A stretch of 64,000 nucleotides of DNA from Arthrobacter beigongshangensis (GCF_016820585.1 NZ_JADHDX010000003.1:124001-188000), one strand, 5' to 3'. Counted from the stretch's first letter, positions 18,023-26,505 are shown. Notes: generated by a model from the sequence alone, not told the origin. Translations and numbers: made by a program.

Positions 18023-18997
18023 CTATTTTCCATTGTCTTGTCGTTCCCAAATCCGAAGCGAAGGATATGGATCGAAAGCCCACTCGGTTCGACCATTATT
18101 TTTGTACATGCCATAATGGAGGTGGGGAGGGAATCGACCAGATGTGCCTTCCTTGCCATAACCGGAACTACCGACAAACCCGATGATGGTCCTTGGCTCA
18201 ACGATATCACCCACTTTGATGTCCTTATTGAAATAAGCTAAGTGGGCAAAGTAGTGGTACGTATTATGATTATCACGAATACCGACGCGCCAACCGCCAA
18301 ATTCATTCCACCCCATTATTTCAATAACACCGTAGGATGTAGCTCGAACGGGAGTCCCATATCCTGCAAAAATATCGGTCCCTTCATGAATTCTTCTGCC
18401 GCCCCATCCTCTACTCGCACCCCATGTTCCCCTATAGCTATAATCGTAATTCGTGGGGACGGGAAAGGCATGCTCGTCCAATTCTAAGGTTTCAAAATGC
18501 TGGTACAATTTGGCGATCGTCATAATTTGGGTAACAGTTTCTTCTCGTTTATAATAATCCCATAATGCCAATTTGAAATCTTCTTCCTCTTGACCATATC
18601 CACTTAAAAAGGTTGTCATTGCAGAAAGCACGTCTTGGGGGTTATCTGAATCAGCAATGCCATCACCGTCTCCGTCCTGCCCTCTACCGTTAAAGAAAGC
18701 GATAGATGCGGGAGAAGTATCTGTTTTGTTAGGATTCAGTTCCCCAGCCCAAAACTCGTCAGCGTATTGAATAGCAATAGGTCCATCTCTGCTAGGAATA
18801 TCATTGCGTACTTGTTGGATATTGCGCTCAAATTGATCAATAGCGGCTAAGTAGAACCAAGGAACAGTGATGCTGTCAAATTGTAAATACAGCTGCATGC
18901 GTTGTTCGTTTGTCGTTACTTCTTTGGCTACAACAACTGTATAAAACAGAAAGGATAACATGATGATATACGTTGGTAACAACAACCAGTGGCGCAC
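18023..18997 (-). CDS. M23 family peptidoglycan endopeptidase with an N-terminal lytic-type region
   Basis: A 324-residue exported protein. Residues 1-25 form a signal peptide or anchor. Residues about 50-170 resemble a lytic transglycosylase-like helical region, with an acidic DGDGDGIADSD stretch that looks like a calcium loop. The C-terminal LytM/M23 domain has zinc ligands in HEGTDIF near residue 210 and HLHYG near residue 292. It is expected to cut peptidoglycan peptides outside the membrane. The closest known style is YunA/LytH-like cell-wall endopeptidases of Bacillus. It is monocistronic. Confidence 0.82.
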   Translation of the reverse strand: MRHWLLLPTYIIMLSFLFYTVVVAKEVTTNEQRMQLYLQFDSITVPWFYLAAIDQFERNIQQVRNDIPSRDGPIAIQYADEFWAGELNPNKTDTSPASIAFFNGRGQDGDGDGIADSDNPQDVLSAMTTFLSGYGQEEEDFKLALWDYYKREETVTQIMTIAKLYQHFETLELDEHAFPVPTNYDYSYRGTWGASRGWGGRRIHEGTDIFAGYGTPVRATSYGVIEIMGWNEFGGWRVGIRDNHNTYHYFAHLAYFNKDIKVGDIVEPRTIIGFVGSSGYGKEGTSGRFPPHLHYGMYKNNGRTEWAFDPYPSLRIWERQDNGK

Positions 18998-19157
18998 GAA
19001 AAACCCTCCTTTAATACGTCTATATAGAATTCCCTAAACGGAATTTTTTATGACTACAAATTTTTCGAAGTGAAATTCACTGAAAATATGAACGAATCGT
19101 TCGGGTAATGATACAATTAAAATGCGTTAAATAATTAACTAACAGGAGTGATGACAA

Positions 19158-19475
19158 ATGGAAAAACTACAGTCGATAGAACAATTTGAACAGCTGAAAA
19201 ATGAGGAGCGCATAATTTTTATGTTTTCTGCGAATTGGTGCTCGGATTGCCGCGTGATTGAGCCGATTTTACCTGGTATTGAAGCGGATTACCCAGAGTA
19301 TACTTTTATCGAAGTGGATCGCGATGAGTTTATTGACTTATGTGGAGAGCTCGATATTTTTGGTATTCCAAGTTTTCTAGGATTCCATAGTGGTGTAGAA
19401 GTCGGACGGTTTGTCAGCAAGGATCGCAAAACACAGGCAGAGATTGAGGAATTTATTAATAGTCTTACAGCATAA
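19158..19475 (+). CDS. Thioredoxin family protein
   Basis: A 105-residue cytoplasmic thioredoxin-fold protein with redox motif WCSDC near residue 27 in place of the usual WCGPC, and the cis-Pro in FGIPSF near residue 75. It resembles YtpP-like thioredoxins of Bacillus. ATG has AGGAGTG upstream. A 13-bp dyad (GAACGA-A-TCGTTC, 19090-19102) lies in the likely promoter region and could bind a repressor. It is followed 57 bases later by the C26 amidase gene. Confidence 0.87.
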   Translation: MEKLQSIEQFEQLKNEERIIFMFSANWCSDCRVIEPILPGIEADYPEYTFIEVDRDEFIDLCGELDIFGIPSFLGFHSGVEVGRFVSKDRKTQAEIEEFINSLTA

Positions 19476-19532
19476 TATAAGGAAATAGGTTTTGAAATTG
19501 TACGATCCATTAGTGTACAAGGGGATTTGTGG

Positions 19533-20246
19533 ATGAAGCCGATAATTGGAGTTACACCAGATGTGGAGAAAGATGATAAGCACTTTCTAAGAAATGATTA
19601 TATGCAGGCAATAATCCGAGCAGGGGGATTGCCTTTCATTATCCCGATAGGTCATCGTGAAGACATTGCTCAAGTGGTTAGTCTATTGGACGGTCTTCTT
19701 TTGACCGGCGGAAATGATATTAATCCAATATTGTTCAATGAAGAACCTCACGCACATCTGGGAGAAGTTTCACCAAGCAGAGATTTGTTTGAACTCGAGC
19801 TGGCGCGACAAATGCTTACTGTGGATAAACCGATTTTAGGTATTTGTAGGGGTCTTCAATTGTTGAATGTTGCAGCAGGAGGAACGTTATATCAGGACAT
19901 TCATCAACAAAACACGGGACCTATTCTTCAACATATACAAAAAGCACCTGATGCTTATACTTCCCATTTTATTCAATTGGAAAAGGGCAGTTTACTGGAG
20001 GGAATTGCGGGGAGTGAACGCATTCAAGTGAACTCATTTCACCATCAAGCATTGAAGGACGTATCCACGGTGTTCAATGTTTCTGGTAGTGCGAGCGATG
20101 GCATTATCGAAGCAGTTGAAAGTATAGATAAAAAATTTGTCCTTGGTGTTCAGTGGCACCCTGAATTATTAGCTACAAAAGGGGATGCGGTTTCTCTGCG
20201 GATTTTTGATAGGTTTGTAGGTGCATGCGTAAATAAGAACAGCTGA
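19533..20246 (+). CDS. Gamma-glutamyl-gamma-aminobutyrate hydrolase family (peptidase C26)
   Basis: A 237-residue class I glutamine-amidotransferase-like hydrolase. The nucleophile Cys is in GICRGLQLLN near residue 110, and the catalytic His/Glu pair in VQWHPE near residue 213. PuuD-type enzymes cut gamma-glutamyl amides such as gamma-glutamyl-GABA; the true substrate here is unknown. ATG at 19533 has AAGGGG upstream, whereas the frame opens at a TTG two codons earlier. Confidence 0.86.
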   Translation: MKPIIGVTPDVEKDDKHFLRNDYMQAIIRAGGLPFIIPIGHREDIAQVVSLLDGLLLTGGNDINPILFNEEPHAHLGEVSPSRDLFELELARQMLTVDKPILGICRGLQLLNVAAGGTLYQDIHQQNTGPILQHIQKAPDAYTSHFIQLEKGSLLEGIAGSERIQVNSFHHQALKDVSTVFNVSGSASDGIIEAVESIDKKFVLGVQWHPELLATKGDAVSLRIFDRFVGACVNKNS

Positions 20247-20267
20247 TTTACTCAGCTGTTCTTATTT
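20231..20267. terminator. Bidirectional terminator overlapping two gene ends
   Basis: A 16-bp perfect stem (AAATAAGAACAGCTGA/TCAGCTGTTCTTATTT) overlaps the ends of both convergent genes. Confidence 0.85.
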
Positions 20268-20977
20268 AGATAGTTCAACATTTTTTCTGGAAAGTCAGTA
20301 AAAATAGCCGAGATACCGATATTTTGTAATGCCTTGGCGTATTGTTCTTCATTGACGGTGAAAGCACGTACTGCAGTACCGACTTCTAATGCTTGTTGAA
20401 TAGATGGGCGAAGTGCTGTTGGAAAAAATAAATGCAGTGCATCCGCAGGAATGGCGCGAATATAATCGAGTGGTTCCACCAAAACTTCCATGAATAAAGC
20501 AGCCGTTTCTAAACGTGGTGCCAATTGTTTTGCAGTTCGGATAGCTCCATGATCAAAAGAAGACAAGACGACCCGTGTCTCGATTTTCATCTCTTCAAGC
20601 ATTTCAATTACTTTCTCCACCATGCCCTCATATGGAAAAATATCCGATTTTAGTTCAATATTCAAATGATGTGTTGTATGGGCAAACAGTTGAAGTACTT
20701 CGTATAAGGTTGGAATCGTTTGTCCATTGAAATTTGGAGAAAACCAGCTACCAAAATCAAAGGACTTCAGTTCTGCAAGTGTCATGTCTTTGACGAATCC
20801 CGTTCCGTTTGACGTCCGATCAATTGTTTCATCATGGATGACGACAAGTTCGGTATCTTTTGTTAGATGGACATCAAATTCAACGCCGTGTACGGGAAGA
20901 CGCGCAGCTTCAGTGAAAGCGGCGATTGTATTTTCAGGGTGTGTGCCAGATGAACCGCGGTGTGCGTAAATATCCAT
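20252..20977 (-). CDS. Glycerophosphodiester phosphodiesterase
   Basis: A 241-residue cytoplasmic GDPD that releases sn-glycerol-3-phosphate from glycerophosphodiesters. The catalytic set is visible: HRGSSGTHPENT at residues 5-16, EFDVHLTKD, VIHDETIDRT near residue 50 and the ELK metal ligand. There is no signal peptide, so it is closer to UgpQ/YqiK than to secreted GlpQ. ATG at 20977 has AAAGGTGG upstream; the frame runs on to 21061 without a start site. It is preceded by an unusually long structured leader (see 21045-21259). Confidence 0.9.
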   Translation of the reverse strand: MDIYAHRGSSGTHPENTIAAFTEAARLPVHGVEFDVHLTKDTELVVIHDETIDRTSNGTGFVKDMTLAELKSFDFGSWFSPNFNGQTIPTLYEVLQLFAHTTHHLNIELKSDIFPYEGMVEKVIEMLEEMKIETRVVLSSFDHGAIRTAKQLAPRLETAALFMEVLVEPLDYIRAIPADALHLFFPTALRPSIQQALEVGTAVRAFTVNEEQYAKALQNIGISAIFTDFPEKMLNYLNKNS

Positions 20978-21044
20978 AGGTGAACCACCTTTTCTTTTTC
21001 GTTTATTGTAATACGTGTTAAAAAGCGAAGCAAATAACCATTGG

Positions 21045-21259
21045 AAAAGGGATGCTCTCAATTTGAGAACACCCCTTTATTTGGTCGGTAACATTTAAGT
21101 TTTGAATGTAATTTTTCATCCCGAATGTTCGGGGAATAATTTCCATAGAAAGGATAAGCTTTCAGTGCCGCGGTCATTGTTCCACTGGGTGTTCTCTAAC
21201 CTAAGCAACGCAAACCCTACCTACTTTTGCGTCCTTGCGACCCTATAGTCGCGCCAGTG
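21045..21259 (-). promoter_or_regulatory. Structured leader of the GDPD gene, riboswitch-like, class unknown
   Basis: On the minus strand a three-way junction can form. P1 is CACTGG (21259-21254) with CCAGTG (21188-21183); P2 is GCGAC/GTCGC (21252-21237); P3 is ACGCAAA/TTTGCGT (21232-21208). Downstream is a 16-bp hairpin (21078-21045) ending in TTTT. It pairs fully only on this strand, through G-U pairs that would be mismatches on the other. GAGAACACCC, next to the P1 3' arm (21196-21187), is an exact complement of the 5' arm of that hairpin, so two alternative folds are possible. I do not recognise the aptamer. Confidence 0.55.
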
Positions 21260-21379
21260 TGAATAAGTATTCTCAAAAACATTTGTAGAATGCCAGATAT
21301 TCAAGTCTTGACAGTTACCTATTTGTTAACTGATTGACTATAGCACGAAGAGTTCAGTTTGTCAAATGAAATCGAGAAA

Positions 21380-21937
21380 TCAATACCATTCACTCAGCTG
21401 TTCTTCTTCTGCTATGGCTTGCAAATCATCGGCAGTAATTGTGAATACTTGATAATCGGAACGTTCAGCATAGCTTTCAGCTGCTTTCTTGATAAATTTT
21501 GGTGAGCCATCGTTCTCTTCATCATAAATAATCAATATTCCATCGGAATTACGCATGAAAAACTTATCTTTTTCGATAAATTGCCATGGGGCTTCATAGG
21601 GTCTTTTCGTGAGACTTGTATGGTAATCGGCAAGGGCAACAATCCGGTGATACGTTTCTTTTTTCATGTCATTCCAATTTTTCTCTTGTTCAAGGAAAGG
21701 AGTGATAACAGCATATTTCAATTCGGTGTATTCTTTTTTTAAGTCGATAACCACTTCTGCAGCCCATAATTCAGTGCCTAACTGTCCACTGATAATAACC
21801 CACTCTAATCCTTCATCGATTAAGGCGACAAGTCGTTTTTCTAATGCTTTTTTAATAAAACGAATACCGGGGTGTTTATCATCAAATATGCCAAGCTCAT
21901 GCTGTTTATACCCTGTGACAACTAAGCGTTTTACGAT
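21380..21937 (-). CDS. ypsA: YpsA family protein (DUF1273, SLOG fold)
   Basis: A 185-residue protein of the UPF0398/YpsA family, linked in Bacillus to cell division and nucleotide-like ligand binding. The TGYK motif is at residues 7-10, with ISGQLGTELWAAE near residue 52 and AVITPF near residue 76. Only the last two thirds (from GTG at 21754) follow a normal start codon. The conserved N-terminus is intact in the same frame back to 21937, where GGAGGTG stands nine bases before an ATC codon. No ATG, GTG or TTG lies between the stop at about 21946 and residue 61. So the gene either uses ATC as its start or has lost its start codon. Confidence 0.82.
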   Translation of the reverse strand: MVKRLVVTGYKQHELGIFDDKHPGIRFIKKALEKRLVALIDEGLEWVIISGQLGTELWAAEVVIDLKKEYTELKYAVITPFLEQEKNWNDMKKETYHRIVALADYHTSLTKRPYEAPWQFIEKDKFFMRNSDGILIIYDEENDGSPKFIKKAAESYAERSDYQVFTITADDLQAIAEEEQLSEWY

Positions 21938-22064
21938 ATTGTTTCACCTCCGACAATTATATAAAGTTAGAAAAATCAGCTTCCAATAGGAAACCGATTT
22001 TGATTGTTGAATGAACCTTTATGTTACCAGAAATAGAATGCTATCAGATAGTACTTCTACTTTA

Positions 22065-22823
22065 TTATTCAACTTTCGAAATCTGTCCACTGACGCCAAA
22101 AATTTTTACCTCATCAATTTCTAAAGTGAGCTGTTCTATTTTCTGTTCCAATGAATGAAGGGCGAGAAGTTTGGTAGCCAATTTTTCTTCGTATTCCAAC
22201 GATTGACTAAGTAATTTTTTAATTTGTGCATCGACTTGCAAAAATGTTTCAGTGTTAATCGGAGGTTCGCTATTCTGGGCTATTAGCTTGTCGTTTTCTT
22301 TTTGTAACAGCGATAATTCAAATTGAAGTTTAGCAATTATATTATTTTTAGCTTCTATCTCTTGTAGTACATACTGTTTATCTTGAGTAGACTCAGAATG
22401 TTCTTTATTTGCTTGCGCTAATTGATTGATTAGTGGTAGAAGTGGTTTCGTTGCATTTTGAATATGGTTCATCAGTCTATATTCAAGCTGTTTAAGCATC
22501 ATTGAGGTGCTTTCGGTTTGTTGTAAAGCATCGATAGTTTCTAACTGCTTTTTACTTTGTATTTCATGCAAGTGTATACGTTCCTTATAATCACTCGTCC
22601 GTTTGACCAACTCTTTATTGAGTCTAAATAAATTCTCGGTAAGCTCATTTTTTTCTGCTGTTAATTGTTCATTGTCATAGGTTAATTTTTCTGCAAGGGA
22701 GTAATAATAATCGCTTTGAACTTTGTTCACTTCATTTTTATATTTAGCCAATTCCGCCCTTAAATAGATAATTGTTTGCTCAAGCTGATGTAAGCTGTTT
22801 CGTCTAGTGTTCTCACTAATCAT
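22065..22823 (-). CDS. Coiled-coil protein of the spore-type cluster
   Basis: A 252-residue protein, almost entirely predicted alpha-helical coiled coil with heptad-like Leu/Ile spacing and Glu/Lys/Gln-rich composition. No known domain is recognised. ATG at 22823 has GGAGG seven bases upstream, and the open frame extends to 22904. It is the last gene of a four-gene minus-strand cluster that begins with a Cys-rich protein. A structural or tethering role on the spore surface is only inferred from that setting. Confidence 0.65.
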   Translation of the reverse strand: MISENTRRNSLHQLEQTIIYLRAELAKYKNEVNKVQSDYYYSLAEKLTYDNEQLTAEKNELTENLFRLNKELVKRTSDYKERIHLHEIQSKKQLETIDALQQTESTSMMLKQLEYRLMNHIQNATKPLLPLINQLAQANKEHSESTQDKQYVLQEIEAKNNIIAKLQFELSLLQKENDKLIAQNSEPPINTETFLQVDAQIKKLLSQSLEYEEKLATKLLALHSLEQKIEQLTLEIDEVKIFGVSGQISKVE

Positions 22824-22866
22824 GTTTATACCTCCAATCTTAGATGTTACCGAGGCAAATGCTGGA

Positions 22867-23139
22867 TTAGGATCTTTCTTTAAGAAACGTGATAATCGCT
22901 TCAAACTCCTTTTGATTATCTGTGATAATTTGTTCTAGTACTTCTATCATTTTTACTTGTGAATCATCTGATGCTCTTTGTTTTGTATTGTTCAGTAGAT
23001 GGTTCATCAACATATCCAACGTTTCTTTTTCCAAAAAAATAAAGCTGTTATCAGTTTCCGGGTTATCTTTTTTTCGGTCATGCAGTTGGTCTTTCATAAA
23101 CTGCCGAATAACTTGCTCATCTTCAGTTAGATTACTCAT
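22867..23139 (-). CDS. Small acidic helical protein
   Basis: A 90-residue, hydrophilic, mostly helical protein with no recognised domain. ATG at 23139 overlaps the stop of the upstream gene by four bases (translational coupling), with GGAGGCGGGAG upstream. The tight coupling to the genes on both sides suggests a common complex or structure. Confidence 0.62.
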   Translation of the reverse strand: MSNLTEDEQVIRQFMKDQLHDRKKDNPETDNSFIFLEKETLDMLMNHLLNNTKQRASDDSQVKMIEVLEQIITDNQKEFEAIITFLKERS

Positions 23140-23699
23140 TCTCCCGCCTCCTGCATAGGAATGGTGCCGTTGAGATTGATGGGATTAATGACAGCAATGC
23201 CTTCCTTCATCTGATCGCTATACGTAACCCCCATAATACTTCCGGCATAGGATTTTGTAGGAGTCCATTTAATCTGGAAATTTGAGAACGAAATGGTTTC
23301 ATAGGGTTCAATAGAAGCATTCCCCATAGGTCTCAGCCAAAATTCCTCTGTATTTGTTTGTTCATTTATGCGCTCCCATTCGCTCGCATTTTTCAAAGAT
23401 TGCTTGAAATTTTCATGAACATAGCGTCCAGAGAATGAGAAAGGGGACTCCGTGGGGACTTTTATGCAAATATAGGGATTTGTAATTGGTTGACTACCTA
23501 AATTATGTACGTGGTAAGAGCCGAGGCATAGGCTCTCTTGTTCTAGGTTATGGGAAATATTTAAAGAATAAGTAAAGTAGCTTATGATATTTAATTTGCT
23601 GGAATCATTTGGTCCATCTATTAATTTTTTAATTTCAATTAAGTAGGATTTTGTTTGTTGATGGAGTTCGGCAATCTTTTGTTCGACTTCATTATTCAT
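23136..23699 (-). CDS. Uncharacterised protein of the spore-type cluster
   Basis: A 187-residue protein. Residues 1-30 look like a short coiled coil and the remainder is beta-rich, with alternating hydrophobic strands and no Cys cluster. It is not recognised. It overlaps the next gene by four bases and follows the Cys-rich protein gene after a terminator-like hairpin. A strong ribosome site (AGGAGG) precedes the ATG. Confidence 0.65.
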   Translation of the reverse strand: MNNEVEQKIAELHQQTKSYLIEIKKLIDGPNDSSKLNIISYFTYSLNISHNLEQESLCLGSYHVHNLGSQPITNPYICIKVPTESPFSFSGRYVHENFKQSLKNASEWERINEQTNTEEFWLRPMGNASIEPYETISFSNFQIKWTPTKSYAGSIMGVTYSDQMKEGIAVINPINLNGTIPMQEAGE

Positions 23700-23725
23700 G
23701 ATGACTTCCTCCTATTCAAAAAAAA

Positions 23726-23750
23726 TAAAGAGAGGGATATCCTCTCTTTA
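23726..23750 (-). terminator. Terminator after the Cys-rich protein gene
   Basis: TAAAGAGAGG/CCTCTCTTTA stem with a T-rich tail on the minus strand, between the first and second genes of the cluster. It would reduce expression of the downstream genes relative to the first. Confidence 0.7.
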
Positions 23751-23791
23751 TAATATGTTTGGTACTTCCTCATTATCACCATCAGTCGATA

Positions 23792-24445
23792 TCATCCGCA
23801 GCAGTTGCCGCCGGCGTCGGGGAAAACGACAGAGCATTGCTGTGGACGTGTTGGTGCGGCACAGCCTGATACTATATCTGCCCTTGGGTCGCAGAAATCA
23901 GCTAAAAATTCAACAGTAACTGGGAATGTCGATTGAATGCTTTGACAAGTAGCTACTGAGATAGTTAGTGCAGAGAAGGTAATGGTGCCTTCGCCTGCGA
24001 CAAGTGTACCAGTAGTACATACAAAACAATCTAGATTCGTGTATGTCACTTCAACATCAGTTCCTTCAGGAGCACATAAAGTGACTTGTTCACAACGAGA
24101 AACAGGGATATCCGCGCTTGTTAGCATTGTTCCATTTGGAAAAGTAAGAATAATTGTGACAACAAAATTCTTTTGGATATTAAGCTGTTGAAGGCATACG
24201 TTTGTTCCGTCAATGCAGAACGTGCGATCTTCTCGATGTAGGATAACGACCGGGTTCATTGCTGCCGGCGTTACTTCACATGTAACAGTTGCACCTACTA
24301 AACTTGTCGTTGCAGTAACGCCTGGGAAGGAAATTGGTCCTGTTGGAGTAATATCAAATGAGTTTTCTTTAACAATCCAGTCATATACCTTATCGACATT
24401 AATACAAATTAGTTCTTTGCCATCAAACGGCTTATTTTCTTGCAT
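23792..24445 (-). CDS. Cys-rich spore-surface-like protein
   Basis: A 217-residue protein with about 14 cysteines and a C-terminal CCG. The opening KELICINVDKVYDW segment, followed by Thr/Val-rich beta repeats, resembles uncharacterised exosporium or coat-associated proteins of spore formers. ATG at 24445 has GGAGGTG ten bases upstream. A CATAnnnTA box (minus strand, plus 24483-24491) lies upstream, as in sigma-E/sigma-K promoters. A cross-linked surface layer or appendage role is inferred. Confidence 0.6.
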   Translation of the reverse strand: MQENKPFDGKELICINVDKVYDWIVKENSFDITPTGPISFPGVTATTSLVGATVTCEVTPAAMNPVVILHREDRTFCIDGTNVCLQQLNIQKNFVVTIILTFPNGTMLTSADIPVSRCEQVTLCAPEGTDVEVTYTNLDCFVCTTGTLVAGEGTITFSALTISVATCQSIQSTFPVTVEFLADFCDPRADIVSGCAAPTRPQQCSVVFPDAGGNCCG

Positions 24446-24482
24446 TTTTGCAGACACCTCCAAATTTTTTATCTTTCACCCG

Positions 24483-24491
24483 TAGCATATG
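24483..24491 (-). promoter_or_regulatory. Possible sporulation (sigma-E/K type) -10 box
   Basis: CATATGCTA fits the CATAnnnTA -10 pattern of late sporulation sigma factors and lies about 38 bases before the Cys-rich protein start. The -35 region (AC) is too loose to confirm. Confidence 0.3.
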
Positions 24492-24712
24492 ATGGGGAAA
24501 AATGAGTGTCTGGGCAGGAAATAACTTATCGAGATATTTTTTAACTTTATTAACTAGAAAAGATATTTGTACAAACAATAGTTAGGAAGGGGTATTGATG
24601 GTTAAGAATCTGGCACATTATCCTATTAGTATTCAGCATTAAAGGTGATAATATGTCACGTAATGAAAGCATGAGCAATAGAATAGGTATGTACTGTAAA
24701 GGAGGAATAGTG

Positions 24713-25654
24713 ATGGCTGATGCTCAGTTATACTCTGCTCAAGACATCGAAAAACTAAAACAGAAAATCGCGACCTATAGAGATACCTTAACAACATTGA
24801 AATCGGGAAATACAATTGATGACTATCTCTTCATGAAAAGTGAATTGACAGGCTTTAAAATGCAAGTCTCGCATTTAGAAGAGGTAATGGAACGACTGAA
24901 TGACAAACGGAGTACGCAGTTAGAGGAGTATGAGCAACAAATTGACACATTTGCACAACAGATAGGCTCACTTAACAAAACTGTCGAGGAGTTAAACAAG
25001 GATTTTTCCGTAGTTATGAATCAATTAACAAATGATCGCAAAGAAAAAGTGAATACTTCTAGCGATATGCAAGATCCAGTGAATAGTCATCATAATACGG
25101 ACGTATTGGAAGCCACGGAGGCATCTCGCCAATTGGAAGGGAAAACGTCCATTTCTTCGATTCAACAGTCGAATCGTCCACCCTCATATAAGTATTTGCA
25201 AAGCCTTGTAGCGGGGGCTAATGATATCCAAGACGCTTCAAGTACTGTTACGCCAACAGTAAGTAAGCATCAAGTGCATGTTAAACAAAGTTTCCCGGCA
25301 ATTGGTAATCAGCCAAATCAAATCTATAATGGTTTGAATAGAAATTTAAATAGGGAACCAATGATTCATTTCAATAATGCTACAACAAAGAAGGCCATGC
25401 CAACAAATGGTGTTAATCTTGTCCCCGCCATATCCCAACCGATTTTAGAGGTTGAGAAAAACGAAGAAGCAGAAGTAGCATCTGAGGAAGTGTTTTATAA
25501 AGTAGCACTTGAGGAGATTGCGCCTCATATTGAGGAATTTGAAAGAGAAATAAGTCCAGAGGCTTCGATAGAAATCACTAGTGAAATGAAACGTCAGCAA
25601 CATAAAAATAAAGAAGCATCATCATTGTTTAATTTTTTTCGAAGGAAGTCTTAA
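24713..25654 (+). CDS. Coiled-coil protein with disordered C-terminus
   Basis: A 313-residue hydrophilic protein. Residues about 10-110 form a coiled coil, residues 120-260 are Ser/Asn/Gln-rich and probably disordered, and the end is basic (FNFFRRKS). No domain is recognised. ATG at 24713 has GGAGG upstream; the frame extends to 24653. It is divergent from the Cys-rich protein cluster and followed by the BclB-like gene, so it may share a spore-surface role. A 14-codon open frame with a good ribosome site lies upstream (24598-24642). Confidence 0.62.
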   Translation: MADAQLYSAQDIEKLKQKIATYRDTLTTLKSGNTIDDYLFMKSELTGFKMQVSHLEEVMERLNDKRSTQLEEYEQQIDTFAQQIGSLNKTVEELNKDFSVVMNQLTNDRKEKVNTSSDMQDPVNSHHNTDVLEATEASRQLEGKTSISSIQQSNRPPSYKYLQSLVAGANDIQDASSTVTPTVSKHQVHVKQSFPAIGNQPNQIYNGLNRNLNREPMIHFNNATTKKAMPTNGVNLVPAISQPILEVEKNEEAEVASEEVFYKVALEEIAPHIEEFEREISPEASIEITSEMKRQQHKNKEASSLFNFFRRKS

Positions 25655-25704
25655 GATTAACTTCCGGGAATTATCAAAAGTAAAAATCATTTTATACCAT
25701 TACG

Positions 25705-25744
25705 ACAACCATTTTGACTTTCTTGTCAGGATGGTTGTTTTTTC
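25705..25744 (+). terminator. Terminator after the coiled-coil gene
   Basis: ACAACCAT/ATGGTTGT stem with a TTTTTT tail. Confidence 0.85.
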
Positions 25745-25887
25745 TTGGAGATTCCCAGTCTTCGTTAGAAAGTATATTTTTAAAAATGCATGTCATGCTG
25801 TTTAAAAAACCGCTAAACGCAAGTGGTTGATAGCCCGTCCGCCCTGCTACTGGCTTGAATAGGATAGTGGAGAAAGGAGGTGTTAAT

Positions 25888-26505
25888 ATGAGTTTTAATC
25901 ATGGATGTTGTGGTCGCCAGGCTCCTAGCAATGGAAGTGTCAATTGTACTGCGCTTGGACCATTCAGAGCGATTGACGCAGCCTGTATAGTTCCACCGGC
26001 ATTAACGGGTTCAATCATCCCATTTGCCTCTGGTGCGACAGCTGTCGCTTTGACTTCTCTTGCAGGCGGATTAGTAGGTACGCCTAGTTTAATTGGATTT
26101 GGCACAGCGGTTCCCGGTGTGTTTCTTGCGGGTAATGCAATAGACTTGACAGGTTTAATAAACGAAGCCTTTTCGGTTCCAAGACCTGGTCTTCTAACAG
26201 CTATTTCAGCATCGTTTACGTTAACGGCAGCATTGACTTTAGCTGAATCTGCAACGGTTTCTGCAGAAATCTATCGCGCACCAGCAGGAAGTAATACTTT
26301 CACTCCGACGGGCGTAAGGGTAGATCTAGCCCCAACCTTAACACCGCTAATAACTGTAGGTACTACACTAAGTGGAGCATCATCGAATTTTGCACCCGTG
26401 CCGGTAGCGGTAGGGGACCGTTTGCTAATGGTGTTTACACTAGGCGGATCTGTTTTGGCTGGTGCGGTTACAGGTACTGCTAGTGCAGGTGTTACGATTG
26501 CGTAA
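25888..26505 (+). CDS. Exosporium BclB-like C-terminal domain protein
   Basis: A 205-residue protein that matches the C-terminal beta-sandwich domain of BclB-type exosporium glycoproteins (pattern AEIYRAPAGSNTFTPTG and VGDRLLMVFTLGG). The collagen-like Gly-X-X repeats that normally precede this domain are absent. In their place is a short N-terminus with a Cys pair (GCCGRQ at residues 6-11). ATG at 25888 has AGGAGGTG upstream. The paired cysteines, together with the CCG end of the protein at 23.8 kb, suggest disulfide links in the spore coat. Low-complexity Ala/Gly/Thr content is typical for the family. Confidence 0.78.
   Translation: MSFNHGCCGRQAPSNGSVNCTALGPFRAIDAACIVPPALTGSIIPFASGATAVALTSLAGGLVGTPSLIGFGTAVPGVFLAGNAIDLTGLINEAFSVPRPGLLTAISASFTLTAALTLAESATVSAEIYRAPAGSNTFTPTGVRVDLAPTLTPLITVGTTLSGASSNFAPVPVAVGDRLLMVFTLGGSVLAGAVTGTASAGVTIA

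Noticed and set aside
19090-19102. Dyad GAACGA-A-TCGTTC looked like a LexA (SOS) box before the thioredoxin-like gene.
   Set aside because: The Gram-positive LexA box needs four bases between GAAC and GTTC; here there are five. It is noted only as a possible operator.
21130-21260. The GDPD leader was considered as a c-di-GMP-I riboswitch because of GGACGCAAA.
   Set aside because: In that class this sequence is in a different structural place; here ACGCAAA pairs with TTTGCGT in one hairpin, and the other conserved blocks are missing.
24213-24485. Several long opposite-strand frames over real genes, such as this one.
   Set aside because: They mirror the codon structure of the true gene and lack ribosome sites and homology.
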